Of a stretch of 61,546 bases of DNA, positions 1 to 10,486 are shown in pieces. The stretch covers positions 194,002 through 255,547 of the forward strand of contig MNCI01038230.1 in NCBI GenBank assembly GCA_015680685.1, written 5' to 3'. Made by a program: the position numbers and the translations under genes. The DNA comes from Gnetum montanum (lineage: Eukaryota > Streptophyta > Gnetopsida > Gnetales > Gnetaceae). Every line of letters starts with the position of its first letter. The stretch's first letter is position 1. The notes beneath the pieces were generated by a model. The model made no database searches. It was not told the DNA's origin and worked only from the letters and a program-made list of their open reading frames with translations.

Positions 1-700
1 CCACATTTTGGGCTAATCCTAGCCCTATAGATACCCCCACGTCCTACTATTTTAAGAGATAAGAAGAGGGGAGGCTTTCATTTTTTTTTCACTAGCAAGG
101 TAGTTGGCACTTCCATTTTGGCATTTGACACTTTGGCATCTTGGTACTTAGCTTTGTGAATGAATTAGACCTAAATCATCCCACACTAGTAGAGAGGCAC
201 AACTACACCACATGGTACACTGCAGCCCCATTGCAGTCCTATAGAAGATCACATGGTACATTGTGGCTACCAACCAGGTAGGCATAATTCAACACTGTGA
301 GCACCAAACTTCAAAGTCTGACACCATCGGGGTTGTTACTGCACTCCCACTACACCTATTGTACATTGTGTATACCTTTGCGAATTAGCTATGCCCCTTC
401 TTTTGGGGTGGTGCATCTTCTTACTCAAACTCTCTTTTTGTCTTAGTACAACATTTACTTTGCATTATCAAGTGTTTGATTTTGTATAATATCCCAGTTA
501 TGCACTTTGATACATTTCTATCATTCTGCATCCCACATTTTCTTTCTCTTCAACCATTGTGTGTTACGTTTCAAGGTTACTGCTCGCAAAAGGTTATTTG
601 ACACCTTGTAAGTCCCTATCTAATCAACCAAACCATTTAGGGCTTCCCATTTCCATTTTCTCCATAACCTCTCGGTGTTCCAACTACCAACGTTTTTAGA
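1..700 (+). repeat. LTR fragment of TAT/Ogre-like family F
   Basis: This stretch resembles 54956-55690, the downstream half of the family F LTR. Shared blocks in the same order are a run of C-rich 'atacccccac' sequence after a TATA-like stretch, 'tagttagcac/ttggcac' motifs, 'cccattgcag/cactgtagtgcac', 'gtaggcac/gtaggcata', a 'tttggggtggt' block, and 'accatttagggc/accatctagggc'. No coding potential was seen. Homology to F fades near 640, and from about 700 the sequence belongs to element G on the other strand. This is therefore the end of an F-family copy that begins outside the window and abuts or truncates G. Confidence 0.6.
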
Positions 701-1149
701 CGTAACAACAAGTTCTTTAAAAGTTTCATTTAAGAAGGAATGAAATGTTTCCAAAAGAAGGGAACATCATAGAGTTTTGTCGATGGGTGGATGAGGTGGA
801 CTCACTACCTATTATCATGAAAAAGAAATCATGTCTTAGTTATCAACACAAAATTCAAACATAGAATGTAGAAATTAGTAATCAAATAACATTATTATAT
901 AGACCACCATCAATTGGCAACTACAGCTACACTTAGTCCTAGTAGCAATAAAGTAAAAAAAACATAAGAAAAGCATAAAAGAAATCCAAACCAAATAAGG
1001 TAAAATATAGAAGAATGTATAAAATATTTAAGAAAAAGAAAAATGTACTAAAAATTGTGAAAAATAAAAAAGTGGAAAATTGAGCCACATTAATTGATCA
1101 GCATGGATATCCATCTCCCCCACAACTAAGTTGGAAGGAGGAGATCCAA

Positions 1150-2330
1150 AAAATTTAATGTGCATGTCCATCCACTAAGGTGTTTTGGTCACTGGCTCTT
1201 TTAGGTTCATGTAAAGGTTTGATTTGTTGCATGTTGGCCAACATTTTCTTATTTGGGATTTAAGGTTTGTATACTAACATAACCCTAGAAGGAAAGTTTT
1301 CATAGATAATGTAAGGTCCTTCCCACAATGTTTGGAATTTTGTTTTTTATGACACATTTGTGGGATTCTAGTCTAGGACCCTATCTCCTAGTTGAAATTT
1401 TGCTTTATTGATTCTAAGGTCATGTTGTTGTTTATTGAATGCCTTGTGTACTTTGTTAGATGACAGGGCCACCAATTGATTCTCATCTAGGAAGTTGAGA
1501 TTCATTAATCTTTCTTTCTATGCTAGAATTAGGTTAAGGTCAAGGTCACAAGTTGTTGAAAGTGTATGGAGGTTCACTTGGATTGGAAGTGTTGGTAATT
1601 TCTCATACAAAAGCTTGTAGGAAGAGTAATTAATAGGAAGTTTCCAAGTGGAACGATAGGTCGAAATGGCATCATTGAGTATCATACTCCAATACCTTCT
1701 ATATTTATTAATAGTTTAGGTAGTATTTTTTGATTTCCCTATTTGTAACCTCTACTTGACCATTAAATTAGGGATGGTAAGGTGTCGTTAATTTATGCCC
1801 AACCCCCAAGTGTTGCATGAGCTTCTGAATGTTAGTAGCTATGAAATGAGTTTTACTATTAGAAATAGGTGCATGTGGCATTCCAAACCTATCTACAACA
1901 TATTGTTGTACAAAATAAGTAGCTGTAGAAGATGTGAAATTGGTGATGGATGTAGCTTCTGCCCATTTTGTACAATAGTTAGTAGTGACTATGATGTATG
2001 CCTTTCCATTCAACATCGGAGTGATGGAACCCATGAAGTTAATATCCCAAATATTGAAGGGCTCTAGTAATTGGATTGACTCTTAAGACCCCTCCATATG
2101 AGTGATCATCTCATCATCACATTCGTATAATTCATAGAAGTAGATGAAGTGGTGAGCATCCCTAAAAAGTGTTGGCATGTAATACCCCACCATGAGGATC
2201 TTAATGATCATGCATCTCCTAGCATAGTGGTCCCCTAAAGGATCCTCATGAGTATCTTAGAGAATGTGTAGTTGATTAGCATCAGGTATGCATCAAAGAA
2301 CTAGGCCATCAATGCATACCTTATAAAGGT
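1150..2330 (-). pseudogene. Integrase domain of element G (degenerate)
   Basis: The longest open part (2034-1768) reads as a retroviral-type integrase core: a segment beginning KAYIIVTTNYCTKWAEA, where the first catalytic Asp position reads Asn, and FGMPHAPISNSKTHF, where the second Asp also reads Asn, ending in TPYHP. Upstream (2330-2040) a zinc-binding-type region can be followed through stops. Downstream (1760-1150) the integrase C-terminal region can be followed in shifting frames, ending just before the 3' untranslated block. The loss of both Asp residues and the many stops make it non-functional. It would have inserted the G cDNA copy into the host chromosome. Elements B, C, D and E of the same family have no equivalent. 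Confidence 0.75.
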
Positions 2331-2559
2331 GTCTATTAATTTCCATGATACATCTAACCTGGTGAACAAAATATTGTTTGTTCTTGTTGCCCTACTCCTA
2401 TGGAATCTCCTTAGTCAGAAGATAGATGAGAATGCCATCATACTATTTAGGTTTAGTGTGTACTTATTTAGTTATAGCCTTGACAAAGAAGAGTTTATTA
2501 GGAGACTAATTTGAAAGTGGACTCTCCTCCTCTTTGTTGCCCCATCTCAATTGAGACAA

Positions 2560-3790
2560 GTGGTTAGCAGCCATGTTCTTGATTCCCTTTCAATCTACCA
2601 TGGTAAGATCAAATTCCTACAAGACCACTAGCCATTGTATGACATGGGGGCTTACCATTCGCTTATTCATTAGGAATTGAATTGCATTGTGGTTTGTGTG
2701 CACAACCACCTTGTATCCAAGCATGTAGTGTCTAAATTTTTCCAAGGAAAACACCACCATCATCAGTTCTTTCTCCATCGTAGTATAGTTCAACTGTGCA
2801 TCCACAATGCTTCTACTCATGCAGTGGATGTAGTAAGTACATTTCTAATTGTCCAACTATGCAAGCACGGCTCCCAAGGCATAATTGGATGCATTCATCA
2901 TGATGTGAAAGGGCTTAGAATAATTAGGTGCTCATAGAATTAGAGTTTTTATGAGGTATTTCTTGAGTTGTTAGAATGCATCCTCACATTTCTTGGTCTA
3001 GATGAACATAGTATAATTCTTTGTCAACTCCACTAAAGGTTTGATTATCTTATAAAAATTCTTAATGAAGCATTGGTAGTAGCTAGTATATCCAAGGAAT
3101 GACTTCACATCTTTAACTATTTATAGTTGTCTGATAATTCATTGGATGATCCTTAGTTTTTTAGGATCCACTTCAATCCCTTTTTCTAAAATTCTATACC
3201 CCAAGATAATGCCTTCTTGGATCGTTAGATGGCTTTCTTTCTAGTTGAGCCTAAGGTTTGTCTTGACATACCTTTTTAACACTTACTTAAGATTATCTCA
3301 TGCTTGCTCAAATGTAGTCCTATAGGTAGAGAAGTCATCTATGAAGGATTTCACCTTGCTACCAATACACTATTGAAAAATGCTCAAGACAAAGCATTGG
3401 AATGTGGTAGGGGCTTTACTAAGTCCAAATGACATCTTTTTATTTGCAAAAGTTCCCTAGGGACTCATGAATGTTATTTTAGCCTGATCTGTTTGTGTGA
3501 TTTGGATTTGGTTATAGCCATTATAACCATTTAGAAAATTGTAGTAGTAATGCCCAGAAATGGTGTCCAACACTTGGTTCATAAATGGTAAAGGAAAATG
3601 ATCATTAAATGTTGCCATGTTCAATAGCTTCGAATTGATGCATATCCTCTATTTGCCACGTTTCATTGGCACTATCACAAGTGGTCTAACCACTTTCTAT
3701 CTATAATGGAATAGATGAACCTTGACTTGAAAAGTTATTCAATCTCCTCTTTTATGATCTACTTCAATTTGGGATTCAACCACAACTTTG
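2560..3790 (-). pseudogene. Reverse transcriptase and RNase H of element G (degenerate)
   Basis: RNase H is clearest at 2937-2617 on the minus strand: a segment with HIMMNASNYALGAVLA, then SRSIVDAQLNYTTMEKEL and FRHYMLGYKVVVHTNHNAIQFL, in the order of Ty3/gypsy RNase H. The reverse transcriptase lies at about 3790-2950. The active site near 3360-3330 reads KSFIDDFSTY, with both aspartates kept. The palm region upstream is recognisable only in fragments across several frames. Stops and shifts occur every few dozen codons. The F-[IVM]-D-D-F active site is typical of Athila-type elements, rather than the Y-x-D-D type of chromoviruses such as element A. Confidence 0.78.
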
Positions 3791-4860
3791 GCTGCTTCTT
3801 TAGTTTAATGGATGGATCCATGGAGATGTTATGCTAGCATATCCTAAGATCAATTTCAGTGAGTTAAGGATATGATTAAGCAAATACTATTGACCATTTG
3901 TTGACCACCTTCAACAATTTGTTTTTGTGTAGAAGTAAGGTTGATGTTAATAATAACTAGCTTACCATTTTTTAGAAAAGCATATTCCATTCTAGACTAT
4001 AGAATTTTTAACTTAAGTGGCTCTTGTTAAAAGCCTTCAAGGATTTTTAGCTCTCTCTAATTGGTGTCATGAGGTTCATTGGGGAGTTGACGATGGATTT
4101 TCTCCATCTCATCCATGCCTTTGATGTAGGCACTTGTAAGGTTCTCAGTTTGTTCTATGCACATTGTTGAGCTGCTTTTAGGTTCAGTTGTTAGCCATTG
4201 GATGTTCCCCTATTTTTTGGTTGTTGCATATAGTCACATTTGTATTTCTATTACATTGGCATACTACATGCATGATTGATTTACTTTTCATGGTCCATAA
4301 TTTCTACACACAGTGTCACCTTGTGTCACTGTACATGATGCATGGAACACATTTTCTCTTGATCTTTTAAAAATCATTTTTCCTGAAAATTTCTAGGAGA
4401 GGTATTTGATTTCTAGTTGTGCATTTATTATGCTTAGTAATGTACTTTCCATGATGATTGGAAATTTTTTCTTGCAGTTGTCTACAAAAATCATTAGGAA
4501 GTTAGCAAGATAAGATTATCCATAGATGATGGTCACACTATCCTGACCAATCCCATGGGAATGGTGATGGATTGATCTACTAACTCAAGATGAATGCTCC
4601 TCTTCTTGAGAGGAGGAAAGTTCTAAGTTATGTACATTTCATGGGAGATTAAATTTACACTAGAATTTGAGTCCAAAAGGTCCTTGAAAGACTTATTCCT
4701 AGTGATTTGCAAGCAAACTAGGGGACTTCTATGATAAGACCTTTTCATAGGAAGGTGGCCAACCTTTATCCAATTAGTGACTACATGGATCAACATTACA
4801 ATATGCACTTTAGGAGGCACTTGTTTTGAAGGGATTTCAAATGAGGTTGTAGAGGAGGAA
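3791..4860 (-). pseudogene. Aspartic protease of element G (degenerate)
   Basis: The segment 4820-4623 on the minus strand aligns with the protease part of element D's protein (around residues 835-900). Both have VTxWIKVGHLP, then LQIxxN, then a DSxSxVNLIS active-site stretch. Here the stretch reads LLDSNSSVNLISHEMY, so the catalytic Asp is kept but the following Gly is Asn. Downstream (4620-3791) is the rest of the protease and the linker to reverse transcriptase, with stops and no clear domain. It would have cut the Gag-Pol precursor. Confidence 0.72.
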
Positions 4861-6082
4861 GGAGAAGTAGGGCCATTAGGTGTAGGTGTTTGTGAGGACT
4901 TAGAAGGATGATTAGTTCAAAAGAAAAGTCTTTTTTTGAGGCTTAGTCTTTGAACCACTTAGCTAGGAAGATAGCTATAATTTAATAGCCCTTGTGACAT
5001 TTCTTTGCTGTGGTTGGGTAGGAATTTCACCTTGTAGGGATGGAATTGGTGGTAATTGAGTTTAAGATGGAGGTACATGTGTAGAAGAATGAGAAGGGTA
5101 ATAAGGAAATGGGAATTCCCCTCTTGGAGATTGAGCTTTGTGATACTTAGGAGGGTAGTAGAGGTGTTACAAAGATATGTGACTAGAAGAGTAATGTGGA
5201 GAAATCAGCTACTAAACATAGTACACATATGGATTTGGCTATCAGTAAGGGTACTACTACCTTGGCAATGGCATGCCTCATAACTATGGATGTTTCCACC
5301 ATTGGTATTGCTCATAAGGTTGGGGTAGAGTTTCACTCAGATAGTAGGCTTGTTGTTGGTGGAACTACCTATAGTTTCCTTGAGGCTAAGGAAACCTCTT
5401 GGGTGCTAGCCTTTTCGCCAATCTAGGATTTAACATGTATACCCCAAATTCCTATAACTGTGACACAATAGGACAACATCCCTTAGGATGATTGTATTAG
5501 CAGATGTCACACCCATCATCATCATTTGTTTCAGACTCCATAACCTCTTGGATGATAGTAGCTTTGCCCTTAGTCCTTTGATGGGTATGATTAGCTTCTT
5601 TCATCCTTCTTCAATCACGACCACTACCTTACTCTTTGGGCTCTTCAGTAACTATAAGAGCAATTTGAAACTTCTTGTATAAAGGATCCCACATTTTTTG
5701 TACCTTGGCTAATATTTCAAAAATATATTTTTGTATTGGAAAGGTATTATGTTGCACCACTTCATCAAGTGATGTTTCCTTCTCATTGTCACAAAATCGA
5801 ACCTTACTTTTGCAGATGGTAGGATATTTGTTGTACTATTTTGCACTTTTTCCTTTTTCTTAGCTCACCTTCTTCTTCGGCCACCTAATAAATCAGCCTT
5901 TGGATCTAATGGGCTTTTATTTTTAAGATCTCCCTTAGGCATAAACCCCAAGATTTCTCCTCATTTTTATTTTGAGCCCATCTATGATATGGTAGAGCTG
6001 CTCCCATTGAGAAAAGCCATTGCCTAGGCATCTATGTAATAATGAGTAATATTTTCTCATGGTTCCATCCAAGGATTCATGT
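4861..6082 (-). pseudogene. Gag C-terminal half of element G
   Basis: The part 6082-5935 (minus strand) reads THESLDGTMRKYYSLLHRC and continues through HIIDGLK to LGVYA. It aligns with residues of the Gag core of element D (around 30000-30130). The rest, down to the protease, is the charged and proline-rich Gag tail in broken frames, with a decayed counterpart of the short zinc-knuckle region near 5540-5490. The half is cut from its N-terminal half by copia element H at the duplicated GTTCC. Confidence 0.75.
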
Positions 6083-6087
6083 GTTCC
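6083..6087. repeat. Target-site duplication of H, left copy (GTTCC)
   Basis: GTTCC directly precedes the first base of the left H LTR and is repeated exactly at 10482-10486 after the right LTR. A perfect 5-base match at both ends marks the insertion of H into the gag of G. Confidence 0.9.
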
Positions 6088-6337
6088 TGTTAGGAAATCA
6101 ATCAAGTGAAGAAAAACAAGACTAGGAGAAATAAGCATACATAGAACACATAGAATTTCATGGTTTCACAAGATCACCACTCATTCACAGTCACACAAGA
6201 GTTTGATTATATAATTTTGCATATTATATTTAAAAGAGAGTTTCGAAATGTTACATAAATATGCATAAAGAAACTATCTGTAATTGAAACTAGCCCATGG
6301 CCCAATAATCTGAATTAGTTGCCACATGACTCCAACA
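6088..6337 (-). repeat. 3' LTR of H
   Basis: 250 bases starting TGTTAGGAA and ending CATGACTCCAACA. It matches 10148-10481 through most of its length, including the blocks 'cactcattca', 'gagagtttc', 'aatatgcataaagaaac' and 'ccacatgactccaaca'. It lacks the internal duplication of the right copy. Confidence 0.88.
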
Positions 6338-6781
6338 ATCTCCCACTTGGAGACTGATCTAAGAAAAAAAAAAGTCTTGCAACCTTGCTTCTCCCATGAA
6401 TGCCATCAACTCCTAGTGTAGTGCCTCCTCATCACTAATAATGAAGGTCTCTAAGGTCATACAGAGCCTTAGCTTAGTAGTGGTGCCCACCTTGGTCAAC
6501 ATGTCTATAAGGTTCTTTGACCTAGGAATCTTCCTCAATAGTAATGTTCCATCATCTATCAATCCATGGATATGATGATATCTCAACTAAATGTGTTTAG
6601 ATCAAGAATGAAAACCTATATCTCTAGCTAGATGTATGGAACCCTGACTATTACTGAAAGGCTCAATACTATCATGTGTCTTACCCAACTCTTTTAGAAG
6701 ACCCTTCAACCAAATCATCTTCTTTCCAGCTTCTGATATAGTCATATATTCTTCTTGTATGGCTGAGAGAGCAATGCTCTT

Positions 6782-7066
6782 CTAAATTTGAGACATCCAA
6801 CTCATAATAGTACTACCCACAATGGAAATATAACCAATGGTTCTCTTCCTACTATCCAAATCAACTCCCAAATCTACATCAGAAAAACCTTGTAGAGTAA
6901 TGTTTCTCTTTTTAGAATAATGTGCCATACCTAAAGTTCCTTTCAAACATCTTAGGAGCCACTTTACAGCTTCCCAATGCTTCCTTCTTGGATCAAACAT
7001 GAACCTACTAACAAATCCCACTACATGTTCTATATCAGGTTTGGTACAAATCATAGCATACATCAA
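6782..7066 (-). pseudogene. Copia RNase H of H (partial)
   Basis: Open for 94 codons on the minus strand. It shows the end of the copia reverse transcriptase and the start of RNase H: MMYAMICTKPDIEHVVGFVS, then HWEAVKWLLRCLKGT, then GFSDVDLGVDLDSRKRTIGY. In the last motif the catalytic aspartates appear as D in SDVDLG. It ends near the LTR side without the rest of the RNase H domain being clearly readable (6780-6338 holds only decayed sequence). Its upstream neighbour should be the reverse transcriptase palm but is a repeat array. Confidence 0.85.
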
Positions 7067-7084
7067 ACATCCAAATCAAAGGAA

Positions 7085-7345
7085 GAGAAAATAGTGTCCC
7101 TTCAACTTCTGTAACAACCAACCCTTCAACTTTTGTAATGGTTGACCTTTCAACTTCTATAATGATCGATCCTTTCACTTTTGTAACAACTAACCCTTTA
7201 ACTTTCTTAATGGCCAACTCTTCAACTTCTGTAATGGTCGATCCTTTAGCTTCTATAATGGTTGACTCTTCAACTTTTGAACCTTCAACGTCCAAGGCAT
7301 GGCTAACCCTTCAACTTCTAAGGAATGCCCCTTCAACATTTAAGG
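7085..7345 (-). repeat. Coding-frame minisatellite inside the H polyprotein
   Basis: About nine degenerate copies of a roughly 25-30-base unit with core 'cttctataatggtcgatcc' and 'caacttttgtaa' variants. On the minus strand the units read as a repeated Val-Glu/Lys-Gly/Ser-Thr-Ile pattern that stays open for 86 codons (7295-7035). The array lies exactly where the second half of the reverse transcriptase, including its catalytic motif, should be. Confidence 0.8.
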
Positions 7346-7376
7346 AATATAAAGGAATGACATCAACCAAAAAATA

Positions 7377-7960
7377 GAATTCAGGTCACCATGCAAGAAA
7401 GCAATTTTAACATCTAACTACTCTAGATGCAAATCATTAGTAGGCACAATACTCAACACTAAAATAATGGTAGTAAAATTTACTACAAGAGAGAAAATAT
7501 TTGTGTAATAAATTCCTCTTTTTTGTTGAAAATGATTAACTACTAACCTTCCCTTGTATCTTTTGTTGCAATCATGTTCTTCCTTGACCTTGTACACCTA
7601 CTTATTTTGCAATGACATCTTTCCTTCTAGCAAGTTATTCAGTGTCCATGTCATATTATTCTGGAGTGACTTCATCTCATCTCTCATTACAACTCCCAGT
7701 TAACATGATCTGTCACCTACATTGCTTCATCAAAACATTTTGGTTCCTTAGTGTTAGTCAAAAGTAAATAATGTAATGAGAGAGAGTAGCTATCTCTAGG
7801 CTTTGGTGTTCTAGCAGACCTTCTCAACTAAGGCTTTGGTGTAACTATTTCTGACTCAACTTTAGCATCATCTTTAACTATGCTATTTCCAAGATTTTCT
7901 TGAATCCTTCCAACTACATCCCTCTCAGATATCTCTTCCAAATCAACCTTCTCACTTTTC
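7377..7960 (-). pseudogene. N-terminal part of copia reverse transcriptase of H
   Basis: From about 7735 to 7377 on the minus strand the frame reads the start of a copia reverse transcriptase: AMRDEMKSLQNNMTW, then VYKVKEEHD, RYKGRLVVNHF, and LDVKIAFLHGDLEF. It stops at the array at 7345. The palm motif with the catalytic aspartates is not present anywhere between here and the RNase H. 7960-7736 is the linker after integrase, with a basic and acidic tail. Confidence 0.82.
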
Positions 7961-8065
7961 TTTTCTTACTTCCCTACACTGTTAGATTCTAATTTGAACA
8001 GGTCCTTGTATATCACATGTTCATTAAAATTGATATCCTTGTGCCTTATAATTTTTTTATTTTGA

Positions 8066-8990
8066 TCATCCCAAAAAATGATAACCAAAATCATCAAAAT
8101 CATAGCAAATAAAATAGTATTTCTTGGCTTTAGGGTCAAGTTTATCTCGAACATCAGAACCTAAGTGCACATATGATACATAACCAAAAAATTTTAAATG
8201 TGAGATGTTTACTACCTTTCTTGACCATTCCTCCTTAGGTATGTTAACATTTAGTGAAACTAAATATCCTTGATTTATGAGATAGGCTACTATGTTGACT
8301 GCATTTTTCCAAAACATCTTTGGTAGTCTAGAAGATATCCTCATGCTCCTAGCTCTTTCACTCAAGGTCCTGTTCATTCTCTTAGCAACATAGTTTTTCT
8401 TTGGTGTTCCAGGAATTATCTTAATCATTCTAATTCCATTCTTAAAACAAAAGTCTTTAACTTTAGACTATCATACTTCCCTTCATTATTGGACCTCAAA
8501 CACTTGACTTTCAAACTAGTTTGCTTCTTCACTTTTGCCTCTAACCTTTTAAATGTAGAAAACACATTAGATTTATTTTTAAGAAAATAAACCCATACCT
8601 TTCTAGTGGGATCATCCATGAATGTGACATAATTTCATGAGCCACCAAGGAAACTCACTAGGTATGGTTCCCATACATTTGTATGTACCAGTTCCAATTT
8701 CTCAATCTTTAATGTTCTTCCAACTTTTGAAAAACCAGCTTTTTTCTACTTTCCATAAACACATCCTTTACATAAACCAACATTAATGAACTTCAAGTTT
8801 GATAATTTCTTCTATGAGGCTAGCAACTTCATTTCCTTTTAATCATGTAACCCAACCTCCAATGCTACAACGTTGATATTAATTCTAAATCACCCACTAA
8901 CACTGTGTATTTTGTTTTTGAAGTTGTGTACAATGTTTCCATCTTATTTACTCAAGAAAAAAAATTAGATTTCCTTTAATTAATTTTTAG
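8066..8990 (-). pseudogene. Copia integrase of H (degenerate, catalytic residues changed)
   Basis: Two overlapping open parts (8619-8425 and 8428-8066) show a copia integrase. The first has MDDPTRKVWVYFLKNKSN and CLRSNNEGKY, where the expected Asp is Asn. The second has GTPKKNYVAKRMNRTLSERA, where the catalytic Glu is replaced by Lys, followed by the capsid-like SHLKFFGYVSYVHL. Both replacements are G-to-A changes in the coding strand, as expected from deamination of methylated cytosine. A frameshift separates the parts. 8990-8620 carries the zinc-binding part and linker with several stops. Confidence 0.82.
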
Positions 8991-9049
8991 GATCTGCCTT
9001 CAAATACTATAATGTACCCTTTAGCATCTATCTGACCCATAGAAATAAG

Positions 9050-10105
9050 GTTTTTCTTTAAACCTGGAACATGTCTAACAATCTATAACTTTAGTTACTT
9101 CTCGTGGGTAGTCTTTATATAAACATCACCCTTCCTCACAATGTTTAATGCTTCATCATCTGCAAGATAAACATTTCCAAAATTTCTAGTAACATAGTTA
9201 ATAAATAGTTCTTTAGAAGAAGTAGAGTGAAATGATGCACCTAAATCAAGAATCCAAGATTCAATACCACTATCCACAAAACAAACTAGGGCATAAATAA
9301 TTTCTTTAGTAGTTTCATTTGCTGAATCATCACGCTAATTTTTATTTTTTTTATTTGGTGTGGTGCACTATTTTTTGAGGTGACTTTTTTGATTTCAATT
9401 CAAATAGGTGATATTCTTGCGATCCTTGGATTGACTTCTTCCCTTGGACTTTGGTTTTTCATGGCCTTGATTTTGTCCTTGTTGAAGACTTCTACCTCTA
9501 TCTTCATTACTCAAGGAAGATCTTGAAGATTCACCTGACTCCCTTCTACTTATATCCTCAATAAGAATTAGATATCAAAATTTGAACAACTTTATATTTT
9601 GATCTCTTGATGAACTCCTAATTGCAATCACCATTGCAGATAAACTATTAGGCAATGATGATAATAATATCAATAGTTTGATCTCATCATAAAAGTCAAT
9701 TTTCATAAAACTCATCTGACTCATGATTACATTGAACTCATTGATATGATTTGTAACTAATGCACCTTCAAACATCCTTAAAATGTATAATTGATGCATC
9801 AAATGTACCTTGTTCAAGGTGGATGGCTTCTTGTACATATTTGATAAGGCCTTCATCAAACCCTAAGTAGTCTTTTCATTGATGATATTAAATGAAATTT
9901 TCTGTGATAATGTCAAACAAGTCTCCCTAAGAGCTTGGTGATCTAATAGTTCCCAATCCTCTTTGCTCATATGATCTAGATTCTTTCCCAATAGTAGTTT
10001 ATGCAACTTCTTTTGGTACAAATAATCTTTGATCTACATCTTCAAGAACCCAAAGTCTATCCCATCAAAATTTTTGATCTTGACTTTTCCATCCTTAGAT
10101 GCCAT
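9050..10105 (-). pseudogene. Copia Gag and protease of H
   Basis: The start is the ATG at 10105, directly inside the primer site, reading MASKDGKVKI. Gag follows, with the open part 9859-9575 carrying LSNMYKKPSTLNKVHL, HINEFNVIMSQM and LLSSLPNSLSAMVIAI, which is the copia Gag signature. A basic, decayed zinc-knuckle part lies at 9500-9350 (its first cysteines are lost). The protease at 9277-9095 has SWILDLGASFHST, where the catalytic Asp is kept and the next Ser is Leu. Stops between the parts show that it is inactive. Confidence 0.85.
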
Positions 10106-10132
10106 TGCTCCAACTGATCCTTTGCAAACCTT

Positions 10133-10144
10133 ACTTTGATACCA
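10133..10144 (-). other. Primer-binding site of H (tRNA-iMet type)
   Basis: On the minus strand the sequence three bases inside the 5' LTR is TGGTATCAAAGT, matching the usual initiator-Met site at ten of twelve positions. It fixes the minus orientation of H. Confidence 0.8.
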
Positions 10145-10147
10145 ATT

Positions 10148-10481
10148 TGTTAGGAAATAAATCAAGAAAAAAAGAAATAAGAACATGAAAAAAAATCACA
10201 TAGAGAACATATAGAATTTTCATGATTTAGCAAGATTACTACTCATTCATGGTCTCACTAGAGTTTCATTATATATTTTTATAGATTATAATGACAAGAG
10301 AGTTTCAGAACGTTACATCAATATGCATAAAGAAACCATATATAACTGAAACTCACCCATGAGTCAATAATCTAGTATAGTTACAAGAGAGTTTCAGAAC
10401 ATTACATAAATATGCATAACGAAATTGTCCATAATCGAAACTAACCCAATAATCCAGATTAGTCACCACATGACTCCAACA
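10148..10481 (-). repeat. 5' LTR of H with internal duplication
   Basis: Starts TGTTAGGAA and ends TGACTCCAACA. It is about 84 bases longer than the other LTR because a segment starting 'acaagagagtttcagaac' occurs twice (10294 and 10383, 89 bases apart). A promoter-like AT-rich tract lies at 10265-10290. Confidence 0.87.
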
Positions 10482-10486
10482 GTTCC
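10482..10486. repeat. Target-site duplication of H, right copy (GTTCC)
   Basis: Exact repeat of 6083-6087, directly after the last base of the right LTR. The gag frame of G resumes here. Confidence 0.9.

Larger units (their letters stand above)
6088..10481 (-). mobile_element. Element H: Ty1/copia retrotransposon inserted in G
   Basis: LTRs at 6088-6337 and 10148-10481 start TGTTAGGAA and end ACTCCAACA. A tRNA-iMet-type primer site lies next to the right LTR, so the element is on the minus strand. The domain order on that strand is Gag, protease, integrase, reverse transcriptase, RNase H, which is the copia order. The frame can be followed almost continuously from the ATG at 10105, with stops. 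The central part of the reverse transcriptase with its catalytic motif is absent and a minisatellite sits in its place (7085-7345). The flanking GTTCC duplication is perfect. Confidence 0.9.
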
